Assembly (NCBI GenBank): GCA_951812725.1
Contig: OX638330.1
Coordinates: 4,133,405-4,197,404, forward strand
Source: an uncultured Caldilineaceae bacterium
Lineage (GTDB): Bacteria; Chloroflexota; Anaerolineae; Caldilineales; Caldilineaceae
Length of the DNA: 64,000 bases
Direction of reading: 5' to 3'
How positions within the stretch are numbered: the first letter of the stretch is position 1; the number at the start of each line of letters is the position of its first letter. The notes beneath the pieces were generated by a model, which saw nothing but the letters and a program-made list of their open reading frames with translations, was not told where the DNA came from and did no database searches. Below, in pieces: positions 25,964 to 35,135 of the stretch. The translations under genes and the position numbers were made by a program.

Positions 25964-26399
25964 CGCCGCGGGGGCGTATCGAGCAGAAGCGTTGCGACTA
26001 CCAAGGTCGTCAGCTTGTCTATCGAGTTATTCAGAAAGGAAGTGCGCGAAGTAGCACTGCAAACGCTCGGTGTGCAACTGGGCCACGCCGAAAGGGGGTG
26101 GAACTGCGCCCGGCTTTTGCCAAGGATGCCGAGTGCAGGCTTGCTGCCGTCATAAAGGGCTCCAGAAGGAAGCCAGCCGAGATAGTCGTGGAAAGACTCA
26201 GTCTGACCTGAAGATGTGTGACGCCGAACATATTGTGGATGGCGAAGCTGACCAGATTAGCTTGGGTGCGCCAAAAAGACAATGGGAACTGAACTTTTTC
26301 TGGTGGCTTGCTGAGCGTATTTTTGCGAATGGATCCTATGCGTATGCAAGACGCATAGGCCAGTTGGTTTCGCGCATTCACAACTAACGATAACTGCAT
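25964..26399. other. Intergenic region before tRNA-Pro
   Basis: About 435 bp between the PhyH 3 stop and the tRNA promoter. Open frames on both strands lack recognisable domains, and the longest minus-strand one merely reads antisense through the tRNA. I see no repeat or terminator. Confidence 0.5.
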
Positions 26400-26429
26400 T
26401 TGGGCTTTTTTTTCAATATGCGTTATACT
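26400..26429 (+). promoter_or_regulatory. Promoter of tRNA-Pro
   Basis: TTGGGC (26400-26405) and TATACT (26424-26429) with an 18-bp spacer. Predicted start about 26436, a few bases before the mature tRNA 5' end at 26441. Confidence 0.6.
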
Positions 26430-26440
26430 TTTGTACAATT

Positions 26441-26518
<78 letters not shown>

Positions 26519-26603
26519 GAATGCAGATTGGTCGAGCCGTCACAAGACTGCTAAGACACCGGTGGTCCGACTGCCCTGCAAATTAACGTACGCTGTGTAG
26601 CGA

Positions 26604-26643
26604 GCCGTCGGGAATGGAGTCTTTCTGCGACGGCGTTTTTTTT
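26604..26643 (+). terminator. Rho-independent terminator after tRNA-Pro
   Basis: GCCGTCG (26604-26610) pairs with CGACGGC (26628-26634) and is followed by GTTTTTTTT. It lies 86 bp after the tRNA and before the histidine kinase gene. Confidence 0.85.
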
Positions 26644-26717
26644 CTCGCAGCGATTCCCAAAGAGGGGTAGCGGCAAAGACGCCGATTTGAAGGGCGCAAT
26701 GATGCCCACAGACAGAT

Positions 26718-28355
26718 ATGGATAGCCGGGTCAACAATTGTTCCTCATTGACCGAGCGCGATATTGCGCTACTTTATCGGATTGAAGCAGGTCTGGCCAT
26801 CACGGCCGATGTCAGCCGGTCCGATGTAATGCTCTGCTGTCTGATGGATCCGCTGGAGAGCCCTTCCTCGCCGATTGAGGTTATAGAGTCACCTGCGATA
26901 CAGCGCGCTTCGGTGGGTCAAATCCTGGTCGCCCGGCACGCAGCCCCCCATTCGCTATCGTCGATTTACCGAGACGACATGACCGGACGCACTTACACGC
27001 TGATTGCCCAGCCAACGGTTTATCGCGCCCTGATGGAAGACCGCAGAAACAGAATGGCCGAGCAGAGAATCCCGCCCGAACGGACCAGCAGCGGCGCTCC
27101 GGTAATCCAGCAGGTATACACCGTCCACAATGCGATAAATCAGGCGATTGCGGCCCTGCTTATCGAGACGAATATGATCGAGTACGAACGGCTTCGGCGC
27201 CGCGGACGGCCATTTCGCCAAGCCGTGCGCTGGCTGCAAAGAATGGCAGTGCAGGGCGAAATCGAAACGGCTGAGATTTCGGAGGGATTTGGCAGTCTTG
27301 ACGGTATTTACCTGGTGGATGGACAGTTTTGCATCAGCTATATGAGCGGCATCGCCATGAACTTGTTTCGCTCAATTGGTCTCGTGGCGGACATGCGGGG
27401 AAGGCCAATCACCGATCTGGAGGATCAAGACGACCAGGTGGTTAGTCAGGCGATGCAGGCGAACTGTTGCGTGCAGTCTCGCTATGAGCACGAAGACGGT
27501 CGCGTCTGGGTACGCACGGCGATTCCCCTGCGCGCGCCACGGGGCAGCTTCTATCTGATGCGGCGGCGCATAGGCCGCCAACTGCCTTGGTCGAAACCGA
27601 TGCCGACGGAGGAAGAGCCCCAGGTGAACGGGGTATTGGTGGTCGTGCACAATGCTACGGAAACGGTGCAGCGCGAGCGCGAACTTAACGTCAAGTCGGC
27701 GATGATCCAGGAGGTGCATCACCGGGTCAAGAACAATTTGCAGACCATTGCGGCCATTTTGCGCATACAGGGCCGGCGGAGCGAGAGCGGGGAAGCTAAG
27801 AGGCAATTGACCGACGCGGTCAACCGCATTCTGAGCATGTCGGTGATTCACGAATATTTGAGTCAGGATGAACACCGGCCGATCAACATCCGCGACATAT
27901 GTCAGCGCATCCTGAGGCAGGCCCAACAGGTTTCGGTAAATCCTGGGCAGCAGGTAAAGATCGCAATGGAAGGGCCCAACATCCGGCTGCCTGCCAGCCA
28001 GGCTACAGCCTCCGCGCTCGTTGTCAACGAGCTGTTGATGAACGCAATGGAACATGGACTGCGTGACCGACATAATGGAGAAATTCGGATCGTGCTTGAA
28101 GACATGGGGGATGAAGTGCGCATTACCCTCTTGGACAACGGGTTGGGGCTACCCTCCGACTTTGACCCGGACCAAAGCCACAGCCTAGGGCTGCAGATCG
28201 TGCATACGCTCGTCACAGATGACCTGAAGGGCGAATTGCAGTTTGAGCGGGTGGCAGGCACCGATAATGGCGCTGCCGAAGGCGCGCACGGCGGCACCCG
28301 CGCCATAATTACTTTTCCGAAACGTTCGATCAACGTTGAAACTGTCGCAGGGTAA
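26718..28355 (+). CDS. Sensor histidine kinase, HisKA_2 type (PdtaS-like)
   Basis: A soluble 545-residue kinase. The N-terminal ~190 residues look like the GAF-like domain of PdtaS, a PAS-like segment follows (about 195-330), and the dimerisation/phosphoacceptor helix has EVHHRVKNNLQTI with His 334/335. The ATPase domain carries VVNELLMNAMEHG (N box), LLDNGLGLP and LGLQIVHTL. There are no membrane segments, so it senses a cytoplasmic signal. The response regulator 153 bp downstream has an ANTAR RNA-binding output domain, so the pair probably controls gene expression by transcription antitermination, as the PdtaS/PdtaR pair does. Ligand unknown. Confidence 0.92.
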   Translation: MDSRVNNCSSLTERDIALLYRIEAGLAITADVSRSDVMLCCLMDPLESPSSPIEVIESPAIQRASVGQILVARHAAPHSLSSIYRDDMTGRTYTLIAQPTVYRALMEDRRNRMAEQRIPPERTSSGAPVIQQVYTVHNAINQAIAALLIETNMIEYERLRRRGRPFRQAVRWLQRMAVQGEIETAEISEGFGSLDGIYLVDGQFCISYMSGIAMNLFRSIGLVADMRGRPITDLEDQDDQVVSQAMQANCCVQSRYEHEDGRVWVRTAIPLRAPRGSFYLMRRRIGRQLPWSKPMPTEEEPQVNGVLVVVHNATETVQRERELNVKSAMIQEVHHRVKNNLQTIAAILRIQGRRSESGEAKRQLTDAVNRILSMSVIHEYLSQDEHRPINIRDICQRILRQAQQVSVNPGQQVKIAMEGPNIRLPASQATASALVVNELLMNAMEHGLRDRHNGEIRIVLEDMGDEVRITLLDNGLGLPSDFDPDQSHSLGLQIVHTLVTDDLKGELQFERVAGTDNGAAEGAHGGTRAIITFPKRSINVETVAG

Positions 28356-28508
28356 CAGCAGTGGTAGGTGAGAGGCTAACGGCGGTCAGAAACCCCGTTG
28401 TTGACAACGAACCACCGGGCCCTCGCATCATTTCTTGGCTTCGACGCTGGATTCAGGGAACTTTTGCGACAGGGGAAAGGGTTAATCTAGAGTAGAAAGG
28501 GTCAGACT

Positions 28509-29090
28509 GTGGAGCGAACGCGCATAATTATTGCCGATGATGAATCCCTCATTCGCATGGACTTGCGGGAGATGCTCACGAACCTGGGTTACCTGGTGAT
28601 GGGTGAAGCGGGCGACGGCCAAAGCGCAATCAACCTCACTTGGGAACTTCGTCCAGACATCGTGATCATGGACATCAAGATGCCCGACATGGATGGCATT
28701 GAGGCTGCCCGCATCCTGACACAGGAGCGCCTGGCCCCGGTGCTGCTGTTAAGCGCGTACAGCCAACAGGAGTTGGTGCAGCGCGCACAGGAGGCCGGCG
28801 TAGCGAGTTATTTGGTCAAACCGTTTCGCGAAAGCGATCTGACCCCCGCGATCGAGGTGGCCCTGGCGCGCTTCAACGAGTTCCGAGCTCTGGAAAAGGA
28901 GATCGACGACCTGAAGGAGACGCTGGAGACTCGCAAAGCGGTTGAGCGCGCCAAAGGCATTTTGATGCAAATGCAGAACATGAACGAAGCTGAGGCCTTC
29001 CGGCGCATTCAGAAGATGAGTATGAACAACCGCAAGCCAATGAAGGCTGTGGCAGAAGCAATCATACTGGCCCATCAGGCCGGCGAATAG
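28509..29090 (+). CDS. ANTAR-domain response regulator (PdtaR-like)
   Basis: A 193-residue two-domain regulator. The receiver domain (1-120) has the acidic pair in IIADDES, phosphoacceptor Asp55 in VIMDIKMPD, the Ser in LLLSAYS and Lys in YLVKPF. A coiled-coil linker leads to the C-terminal ANTAR domain with AVERAKGILMQMQNMNEAEAFRRIQ, which in characterised members binds paired RNA hairpins and prevents termination. The start is GTG 28509, with AAAGGG about 8 bases upstream. Partner of the kinase directly upstream. Target RNAs are not evident in the window. Confidence 0.95.
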   Translation: MERTRIIIADDESLIRMDLREMLTNLGYLVMGEAGDGQSAINLTWELRPDIVIMDIKMPDMDGIEAARILTQERLAPVLLLSAYSQQELVQRAQEAGVASYLVKPFRESDLTPAIEVALARFNEFRALEKEIDDLKETLETRKAVERAKGILMQMQNMNEAEAFRRIQKMSMNNRKPMKAVAEAIILAHQAGE

Positions 29091-29148
29091 CCAGCCATTT
29101 CTGCCGGAATTGATCTCTGGTCTACCGGTCACGAGCCACTGCCGTACT

Positions 29149-29919
29149 ATGAAATCTTCAAATGACGGGCCGCCTGAAGCGCGACTCTCGATCATCATGC
29201 CGGTCTACAACGAAATTGGCACGTTGGAGGAGATCATTCGCCGCGTGCGCGCGGTGGACCTTACGGTTAAATCCGATGGCGTCACGGAACTGATCGGCAG
29301 CCCCGCCCACCTGGAAAAGGAAATCATTATTGTAGATGACGGCTCCACCGACGGCACGCGAGAGATTTTGGCCCGCTTGCAGGCGGAGGAGCCGGAAGAT
29401 TTGCGTATCATTTATCATGAACGCAATGGCGGGAAGGGCGCGGCCCTACGCACGGGTTTTGAAGCGGCGACCGGCGCGATCTTCGTTGTGCAGGACGCCG
29501 ACCTGGAATACAATCCCGGAGACTATAACAGGCTTCTCGTCCCCATACTGGAGGGGCGCACCGATGTCGTTTATGGAAGCCGCTTTCTCGGTGGGCCGCG
29601 CGCGGCGATGAGCCTCACGCATACTATCGGCAATAAGGGCGTAACCTGGTTTACCAATCTGCTCTACGGTACGGTATTGACCGATATGGAGACCTGCTAT
29701 AAGTGTTTTCGGCGGGATGTAATCGAAGGGATGACCCTCCACAGCCAGAGATTCGAAATTGAGGCCGAACTGACGGCCAAAATCCTCAAGCGCAGATACT
29801 CCATCTTCGAGACGCCCATCAGCTATAACGGGCGCCAATTTCATGAAGGCAAGAAACTCACCTGGCGGGACGGATTCACGGCAATTGCGACGCTCCTCAA
29901 GTATCGCTTCAGCGACTGA
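29149..29919 (+). CDS. Glycosyltransferase family 2, DPM1-like
   Basis: A 256-residue GT-A fold transferase of the polyprenyl-phosphate sugar synthase kind. Motifs: LSIIMPVYNEIGTLEEII, IIIVDDGSTDGTRE, GGKGAALRTGFE and the metal-binding VQDADLEYNPGDY. There are no C-terminal membrane helices, so it resembles soluble dolichyl-phosphate mannose synthase-type enzymes, which load a lipid carrier at the inner membrane face. ATG 29149 is preferred over an upstream in-frame TTG at 29110. It sits directly upstream of a YfhO-type membrane protein, which could use the lipid-linked sugar. Confidence 0.93.
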   Translation: MKSSNDGPPEARLSIIMPVYNEIGTLEEIIRRVRAVDLTVKSDGVTELIGSPAHLEKEIIIVDDGSTDGTREILARLQAEEPEDLRIIYHERNGGKGAALRTGFEAATGAIFVVQDADLEYNPGDYNRLLVPILEGRTDVVYGSRFLGGPRAAMSLTHTIGNKGVTWFTNLLYGTVLTDMETCYKCFRRDVIEGMTLHSQRFEIEAELTAKILKRRYSIFETPISYNGRQFHEGKKLTWRDGFTAIATLLKYRFSD

Positions 29920-29972
29920 ACTGCGGTGGCTACTCGAGCGCGGTGTTACTAAGCATTAGCCGCTGCTTTGCG

Positions 29973-32897
29973 ATGCGCCGCTTCATACCGCTGCTGTCGG
30001 CCGCGACAGTCCTGGCCATTTTCGTCCTGTTGCTCTTCTACCGTCTTCTGTTTACGGATCGAGTACTGGCCAGCGGCGACATCCTCCACTACTTCTATCC
30101 TTACCGCGACTTTGCAGCCGCTTCCCTGCGGGCTGGAGACATTCCCCTCTGGAACCCCTACATCTTTATGGGCGCGCCTTTTCTTGCCAATCCGCAAGCC
30201 GCGTCGTTGTATCCGCTGCACTGGCCGCTGAGCTGGCTGCCTGTGACGCGGCAGATCTATTGGAGCGGCGCCATCCATGCCTGGATTCTGGCGCTGGGCG
30301 GTTACGCGCTGATGCGGCGCTGGGGAATGGGGTGGCTGGCCGCGGTCAGTACCGGACTGGTGTTGGCGGGGAGCGGTTTTTTCGGTGGATTGCTGGGGCA
30401 TATCAATCAGATGAATGGTGCGGCTTGGTTGCCCTGGCTGCTATGGGCGTTGGAAGGGCGGTGGTCCTGTGAGGAAAAATCAGAAAGTAGCGAGGAAAGG
30501 GGTGAGACTTCTCGCTACTCGCTCTACGCGTCGCACGCTTGGAAGTACGCGGCTCTGGTCCTGCTTTTCTCCTTATTCGCGGCATTGACGCTGCTGGCCG
30601 GTCACACACAGACGACCTATATCAATCTCTTTGGTGTTGGCGCATGGTTGCTGGCGACGAGCCTACGGGCCTATTCGTACGGTTTTCGCCTCCTCGCCGG
30701 CTCGTTCTTCATTTATGTACTGGGCGTTTTGCTGGGTGTTCTGCTGGCTGCCGCCCAACTGTTGCCCACGCTGGAGCTCAGCCAACTCGGGTTGCGCGGC
30801 GGGGGCCTCAGCTACGTGGATGTGACCAGCTTCAGCCTCAGGCCGCTGCTGCTTCACTGGACGCTGTTGCCCTCTTACGGGCTGCGCGATCTGAGCGTTG
30901 TCTTTGCCACGCTCGGCTATACTGAATTTGTCGCTCATATTGGCGTACTAGGGCTGCTGCTAGCCCTGATAGCAGTGGTCAGCAGCCATTGGTCAGCGGT
31001 GGGCAACCGGCCATGGAACATTGCTCACTGGCCTCCTGCCACTCTGTGCGGCCTTTTCTTCGCAGGTCTGGGTTTATTTCTGGCCCTAGGACGCTGGAAC
31101 CCATTTTCGTTTCTCTTCTATCATCTGATCCCCGGCTTCGATCTGTTTCGCACACCGGCTCGCTGGATGATGCTCTACACGTTAGGTATGGCTGTGCTGG
31201 CAGGCGGGGGGGCGGAGTGGGTTAAGGGCAGGTTGACGGCGCTCAGTGGTGAAAAACCTGTCAGGCACCTGTTGTTGCGCGCTGCCGGCGTCCTGCTTCT
31301 TGCGCTGCTGGCGCTCGATCTGCTGGCGTCCGCCCGTGCGCTGCCGCATACACAGCCGACCGCGCCGCAGGCGGTCTACGACGTCAGGAGTGCATCTGCG
31401 CATCTGCTGACGGAGCCGCGGCGAGCACTCCACCCGTCTGCCGCGGGCCGGCTGCTGAGCATTAGCGAGATTACGTTCGACCCGGGGGACATGCCGGACT
31501 GGCGGCGAATCCTGCGCGGCGGGGCGCGCCCACAGCTTAGCGAGGCTGCTTTCACCGAGTTCATCATTGCGCTCAAATCGCAGGAGATCCTGGCGCCGAA
31601 TCTCTCCCTGCTTTGGCGCATCCCGACGGTAGACGGATTCGACGGCGGCGTGCTTCCTCTGCAACGCTACAACTCCTTCCTGTCGCTGCTGATTCCGCCG
31701 GAGAAGCTGGTGCCGGACGGCCGTGTACGCGAGCAGTTACATACAGTTCCCCCGGCCCAAATTCTCGACATGATGGACGTCCGCTTTGTGATCACCGACA
31801 AAGTGCGGGATGTGTGGTTCGACGACATTTACTACGACCGCCAGATTGGCGCATCATTAGTTGCAAATGGCTTGGATAGCCCGGCTGATGGCACGGATGG
31901 AGTTGGGATTGGCGGCGGGCCGCGGTTGACAGTTGACGCGCCCTACAGTTTCGAGGCCACCGCAGTGGCTGTGGTCGGTTTCGTGACTTCGGACGCTGGC
32001 TACGCGGGAGCCCCTGATCTGCCATTGGCCGATGTTATCGCACTGATCAATGGCGAGCGGCGCACGGTAGGCCGTTTGCTGACGGGCAGCCAAGCAGGCG
32101 CATTCAGAGTGGCCGGCAGCGCGTCTCCGGCAGCCACTGGCACTGATGCCCCTGTGGCCTTCCGTGATGGAGAAAGCGGACAGGAGGAGTATCTGGCCGT
32201 CTTTGCTCTAGCAGAAGCCGTCCGCCTGGATGCGCTGGAGATTTCACTGGCAGTGGAGTCAGCTTCCGCCGGGCTGGCGGTACAGGCGGTGACGCTGATC
32301 GACGAACGCACGAAGACGTTTGTGCCGCTGCTACCCAGTGACCGCGGCCGGTTTCAGCGCGTTCACAGCGGAGACGTTAAGATTTACGAGCGGCTCGGAG
32401 GCAGTGGACGGGCACAGTTGGTGGAGGCGGTGGAGCCGGCGTCATCGATGGGCGAGGCGATAGCATTGCTGCACGCCATTAATGCGCAAGGGGGTTCTCA
32501 AGCTTCGGCGGTCGTCGAGGCCAGTATGGAAACCATTGCTGGCTGGGGGCTTGCAGACCAGGCCGGCACGCCTGCAGGCGACGGGGAGGCGTCGATCGTC
32601 TCATACACGCCTGAGCGGGTCGTCATCCGCGCCCGCTCCGAACGGCCGAGTTTCTTGATATTAAAGGATGCCTACTATCCCGGTTGGCAGGCCGCGGTCA
32701 ACGGGGAGCCGGCGGAGATAGTGGCGACCAATGTATTGTTTCGCGGCGTGCCGGTGCCGGCCGGCGAAAGCGAGGTCGTGTTTTGGTACGGGCCGCAGTC
32801 TTGGCAGACCGGTCTGCGCCTCAGCCTGGCAGGCAGCCTGCTCTGGTTGCTGCTGGCATTGTGGACGGCCCGTTGCGCGAGCACAAGGAAACGCTAA
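29973..32897 (+). CDS. YfhO-family membrane protein, putative glycosyltransferase
   Basis: A 974-residue protein with about 12 hydrophobic helices in the first ~480 residues and a large extracytoplasmic-type soluble C-terminal part, ending in a final membrane helix (SLLWLLLALWTAR). The N-terminal GDILHYFYPYRDFA and IPLWNPYIFMGAPFLANPQ are typical of YfhO/GT-C-like proteins that use lipid-linked sugars; YPGWQAAVNGEPAEI near the end is the family's C-terminal motif. ATG 29973 is preferred over GTG 29943. A charged loop at about residues 168-190 (CEEKSESSEER) and a segment near 335-350 look like intergenic-type repeat sequence inserted in frame. Upstream GT2 may supply its donor. Confidence 0.85.
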   Translation: MRRFIPLLSAATVLAIFVLLLFYRLLFTDRVLASGDILHYFYPYRDFAAASLRAGDIPLWNPYIFMGAPFLANPQAASLYPLHWPLSWLPVTRQIYWSGAIHAWILALGGYALMRRWGMGWLAAVSTGLVLAGSGFFGGLLGHINQMNGAAWLPWLLWALEGRWSCEEKSESSEERGETSRYSLYASHAWKYAALVLLFSLFAALTLLAGHTQTTYINLFGVGAWLLATSLRAYSYGFRLLAGSFFIYVLGVLLGVLLAAAQLLPTLELSQLGLRGGGLSYVDVTSFSLRPLLLHWTLLPSYGLRDLSVVFATLGYTEFVAHIGVLGLLLALIAVVSSHWSAVGNRPWNIAHWPPATLCGLFFAGLGLFLALGRWNPFSFLFYHLIPGFDLFRTPARWMMLYTLGMAVLAGGGAEWVKGRLTALSGEKPVRHLLLRAAGVLLLALLALDLLASARALPHTQPTAPQAVYDVRSASAHLLTEPRRALHPSAAGRLLSISEITFDPGDMPDWRRILRGGARPQLSEAAFTEFIIALKSQEILAPNLSLLWRIPTVDGFDGGVLPLQRYNSFLSLLIPPEKLVPDGRVREQLHTVPPAQILDMMDVRFVITDKVRDVWFDDIYYDRQIGASLVANGLDSPADGTDGVGIGGGPRLTVDAPYSFEATAVAVVGFVTSDAGYAGAPDLPLADVIALINGERRTVGRLLTGSQAGAFRVAGSASPAATGTDAPVAFRDGESGQEEYLAVFALAEAVRLDALEISLAVESASAGLAVQAVTLIDERTKTFVPLLPSDRGRFQRVHSGDVKIYERLGGSGRAQLVEAVEPASSMGEAIALLHAINAQGGSQASAVVEASMETIAGWGLADQAGTPAGDGEASIVSYTPERVVIRARSERPSFLILKDAYYPGWQAAVNGEPAEIVATNVLFRGVPVPAGESEVVFWYGPQSWQTGLRLSLAGSLLWLLLALWTARCASTRKR

Positions 32898-32930
32898 TAC
32901 CTTTGCTTCGCGGCCCTATACGCACTGATG

Positions 32931-32936
32931 TATAAT
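32931..32936 (+). promoter_or_regulatory. Consensus -10 box before the AmaP-like gene
   Basis: A perfect TATAAT, about 125 bp upstream of GTG 33059. No good -35 hexamer lies at 16-18 bp. Confidence 0.4.
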
Positions 32937-33058
32937 CGAAGCACGGAAAAACCTTGCAGCGCCGGGAATCAACAGAAGGTTTTCAGGAGCCCGTTCTTTG
33001 TTTGTGGGAGAGCGGAAAGCTGGAAGCCAGAGGATGCCATTCAGGTCCGGAACCAGAA

Positions 33059-33625
33059 GTGATAAACGCATTCAATCGTATTGTCGTCGTTGTGCTCTGG
33101 CTGCTTCTGCTGGCTGGAATTGGCTATACGACGATCTTTCCAGATAATACCATGAACGCCCTCCTGGGCATCCTGTCGCTGACCCAGGACTTTCTGCGCG
33201 TGCAACAGCAGGCGAACAGCATGAATTTTCTGATCGGCCAGGTGGCGGTGGGCATTGTTGTGGTGCTCATTTTCGGCAGCCTGCTGTGGTTGGAGCTATG
33301 GCCCCACCGGCCGCGGGGTGTGCGCATGAAAACGGTGAAGGGCAGTTCGGTGGAGTTGGACACTGAAAGCATCGCACGCCGTCTGACCTGGCACCTGGAT
33401 CAGTTAGCCGATGTAATCACGGTGTTTCCGGACGTAAAATCGCGTGGCAATGCAGTTGACATCCAGTTGGAGGTCGAGACCGCGCCTGATATCGATGTGC
33501 CGATGAAGACGGACGAGGTTGTAGAGTCGACGCGGGACATCGTCGAAGAGGACATGGGGCTGCGGCTTGGCAAGTTGGATGTGCGCATGCGCCATCTACC
33601 TTTTGAGGATGAGTGGGAAGCGTGA
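33059..33625 (+). CDS. AmaP-like (alkaline shock response anchor) membrane protein
   Basis: About 188 residues from GTG 33059; the frame opens earlier at TTG 32954 but those residues look non-coding. Two hydrophobic helices (VIVVVLWLLLLAGIG and VAVGIVVVLIFGSLLW) flank a short extracytoplasmic loop, followed by a soluble domain of ~100 residues like the Asp23/AmaP partner domain. In Firmicutes AmaP anchors Asp23 near the membrane and affects cell-envelope stress; here the role is inferred. Its TGA overlaps the GTG start of scpB, so the two are coupled. Confidence 0.7.
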   Translation: MINAFNRIVVVVLWLLLLAGIGYTTIFPDNTMNALLGILSLTQDFLRVQQQANSMNFLIGQVAVGIVVVLIFGSLLWLELWPHRPRGVRMKTVKGSSVELDTESIARRLTWHLDQLADVITVFPDVKSRGNAVDIQLEVETAPDIDVPMKTDEVVESTRDIVEEDMGLRLGKLDVRMRHLPFEDEWEA

Positions 33626-34158
33626 GGTTGAGCGCACTGTTGGAGAGCCTGCTGTTCGTTGCGGTGGACCCGGTTACGCCAGGGCAGCTTGCCCAGGCGT
33701 CAGGCTGCCCTGAAGTGGAAGTGAACAAAGCGCTAGCTGCCTTGCAGCAGGAGTATGAGGAGGAGAATCGCGGGCTGCGCCTACAGCGCCGCGATGGCCG
33801 TGTCCTGCTTGTCACCAACCCGGCGGCATCCCAGGTGGTGGAGGAGTTTCTCAATCTGGATATGCGGGTGCAGTTCAGCGCGCCGGCGCTCGAGACATTG
33901 GCGATCATTGCCTATCTGCATCCGGTGACGCGGGCGCAGGTGGAAGCGGTGCGAGGCGTGGACTGCTCGGGCGTGCTGAGGAAGCTGCTGCAGCAGGGCC
34001 TGGTGGAGGAGTTTGACCGCCTGGAAGCACCCGGCCGCCCAATCCGCTACGCGGTGACCGACCAGTTCATGCAGCATTTCGGACTGACCAGCCTGGAGGA
34101 GCTGCCCTCTCTGGAGACAGATGTGGAGGCGGCCTCTGCAGAGGTGGCGCAGGGGTAG
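33622..34158 (+). CDS. scpB: Segregation and condensation protein B
   Basis: Subunit of the SMC-ScpAB chromosome condensin. About 178 residues with two winged-helix domains: LSALLESLLFVAVDPVTPGQLA at the N-terminus and PALETLAIIAYLHPVTRAQVEAVRGV in the middle are characteristic. I take GTG 33622, whose GTGA overlaps the stop of the preceding gene; GTG 33613 is an alternative. scpA normally lies directly upstream but is absent here, replaced by the AmaP-like gene, so it must be elsewhere. Confidence 0.94.
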   Translation: MRLSALLESLLFVAVDPVTPGQLAQASGCPEVEVNKALAALQQEYEEENRGLRLQRRDGRVLLVTNPAASQVVEEFLNLDMRVQFSAPALETLAIIAYLHPVTRAQVEAVRGVDCSGVLRKLLQQGLVEEFDRLEAPGRPIRYAVTDQFMQHFGLTSLEELPSLETDVEAASAEVAQG

Positions 34159-34237
34159 AGTCGTTAACTGCCAGCCCGTTGACAAAAGTTTACCCGGTTC
34201 GGACCGCACTATTGCAGCAGTTTCAAGCGGCTCTTGC

Positions 34238-34675
34238 TTACGCTTCGCCAATCTCTTTTCCCGCCAATCGTTGCGCAATCCAGTCCGGCACGCGCGTCAT
34301 GCGACCATCGTTGTCGACGCAGATGTGGCGCGTGCGGCCATCGGCGTAGATAGCGCCCGACTCCCCGTTGCGGATCTCATATTCGAATTCGATTTGACGG
34401 CTGCGCAACGACCCCAACCGCGTGATCACCTGCACTGTATCACCAAAGCGGATGGCGCTGCGATAGCGGCATTGCAGGTCGGTGACGGCGAAGTTGTAGC
34501 CGGCGCCGGCAATCTCGGTATAGGGCATCCCCGCGGCCGCCATCAGTGCGACGCGCCCGGCCTCGAACCAGACGACATATTCACTGTGGTGGACGACGCC
34601 CATCTGATCGGTTTCGGCAAAACGGACGGTTATGTCGAGTGGGACGGCGGGGTGTTCAGTCTTGTCCATTTGCAT
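34238..34675 (-). CDS. Acyl-CoA thioesterase, YbgC/4-hydroxybenzoyl-CoA type
   Basis: A 145-residue hotdog-fold thioesterase. The motif VRFAETDQMGVVHHSEYVVWFE carries the catalytic Asp of the 4HBT class, followed by CRYRSAIRFGDTV and FEYEIRN. It hydrolyses acyl-CoA thioesters; substrate uncertain. Its 5' end overlaps the 3' end of the HEPN gene by 14-20 bases on the same strand (start ATG 34675 or 34669), so it is translated from the toxin-antitoxin transcript or has an internal promoter. Confidence 0.9.
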   Translation of the reverse strand: MQMDKTEHPAVPLDITVRFAETDQMGVVHHSEYVVWFEAGRVALMAAAGMPYTEIAGAGYNFAVTDLQCRYRSAIRFGDTVQVITRLGSLRSRQIEFEYEIRNGESGAIYADGRTRHICVDNDGRMTRVPDWIAQRLAGKEIGEA

Positions 34676-35135
34676 CTGTCAAGGGATGATCGATCTTGTG
34701 TGGATTGGCTCGGATCCAGCGTTGAAAGGCCGAGCGGATGGACGCCAAGTCTCCCAAATCCTCGACGCATACTCGATAGAGCTCTGCCGGGCTGACCTCG
34801 TGGTAGAAGTGGATCAACCGGTTCCGGTAGCCTGCCATTTGTACAAGAATTTTTTCTTCGCCTTCGTCGAGGACTTCTCGCTCCGCCAGTAGTATAGCAA
34901 CTTCTTTGTAGGTGGCCGCAGGAATGCCATATGCCTTGGAAAGAATGTGACGTCCGACATCAAATAGCGCTTCCAGTGCGCGGCGCAGACAAGACTCGGC
35001 TGTGTGGACGTTGCGGCTGTCGGCAAAGAAGCTCTCCTCATCGTGCAGGGGTAACCGCTGGATCTGGCTGAACATCCCATCCAGCAGGGACAGGCGTTCG
35101 ACAATGACACGTCGGGAGAGATAGGTCGGGGTCAT
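34656..35135 (-). CDS. HepT-like HEPN toxin candidate (DUF86 type)
   Basis: A 159-residue helical protein of the DUF86/HepT family. GYRNRLIHFYHEV contains the R-x4-H ribonuclease motif (RNRLIH) followed by the Tyr that is adenylylated in characterised HepT proteins. Its start ATG 35135 overlaps the stop of the MNT gene by 4 bases, so this is a second HEPN/MNT module, of a different HEPN subfamily from the one at 22797. The order is antitoxin first, the reverse of the first module. The 3' end overlaps the downstream thioesterase gene. Confidence 0.9.
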   Translation of the reverse strand: MTPTYLSRRVIVERLSLLDGMFSQIQRLPLHDEESFFADSRNVHTAESCLRRALEALFDVGRHILSKAYGIPAATYKEVAILLAEREVLDEGEEKILVQMAGYRNRLIHFYHEVSPAELYRVCVEDLGDLASIRSAFQRWIRANPHKIDHPLTDANGQD

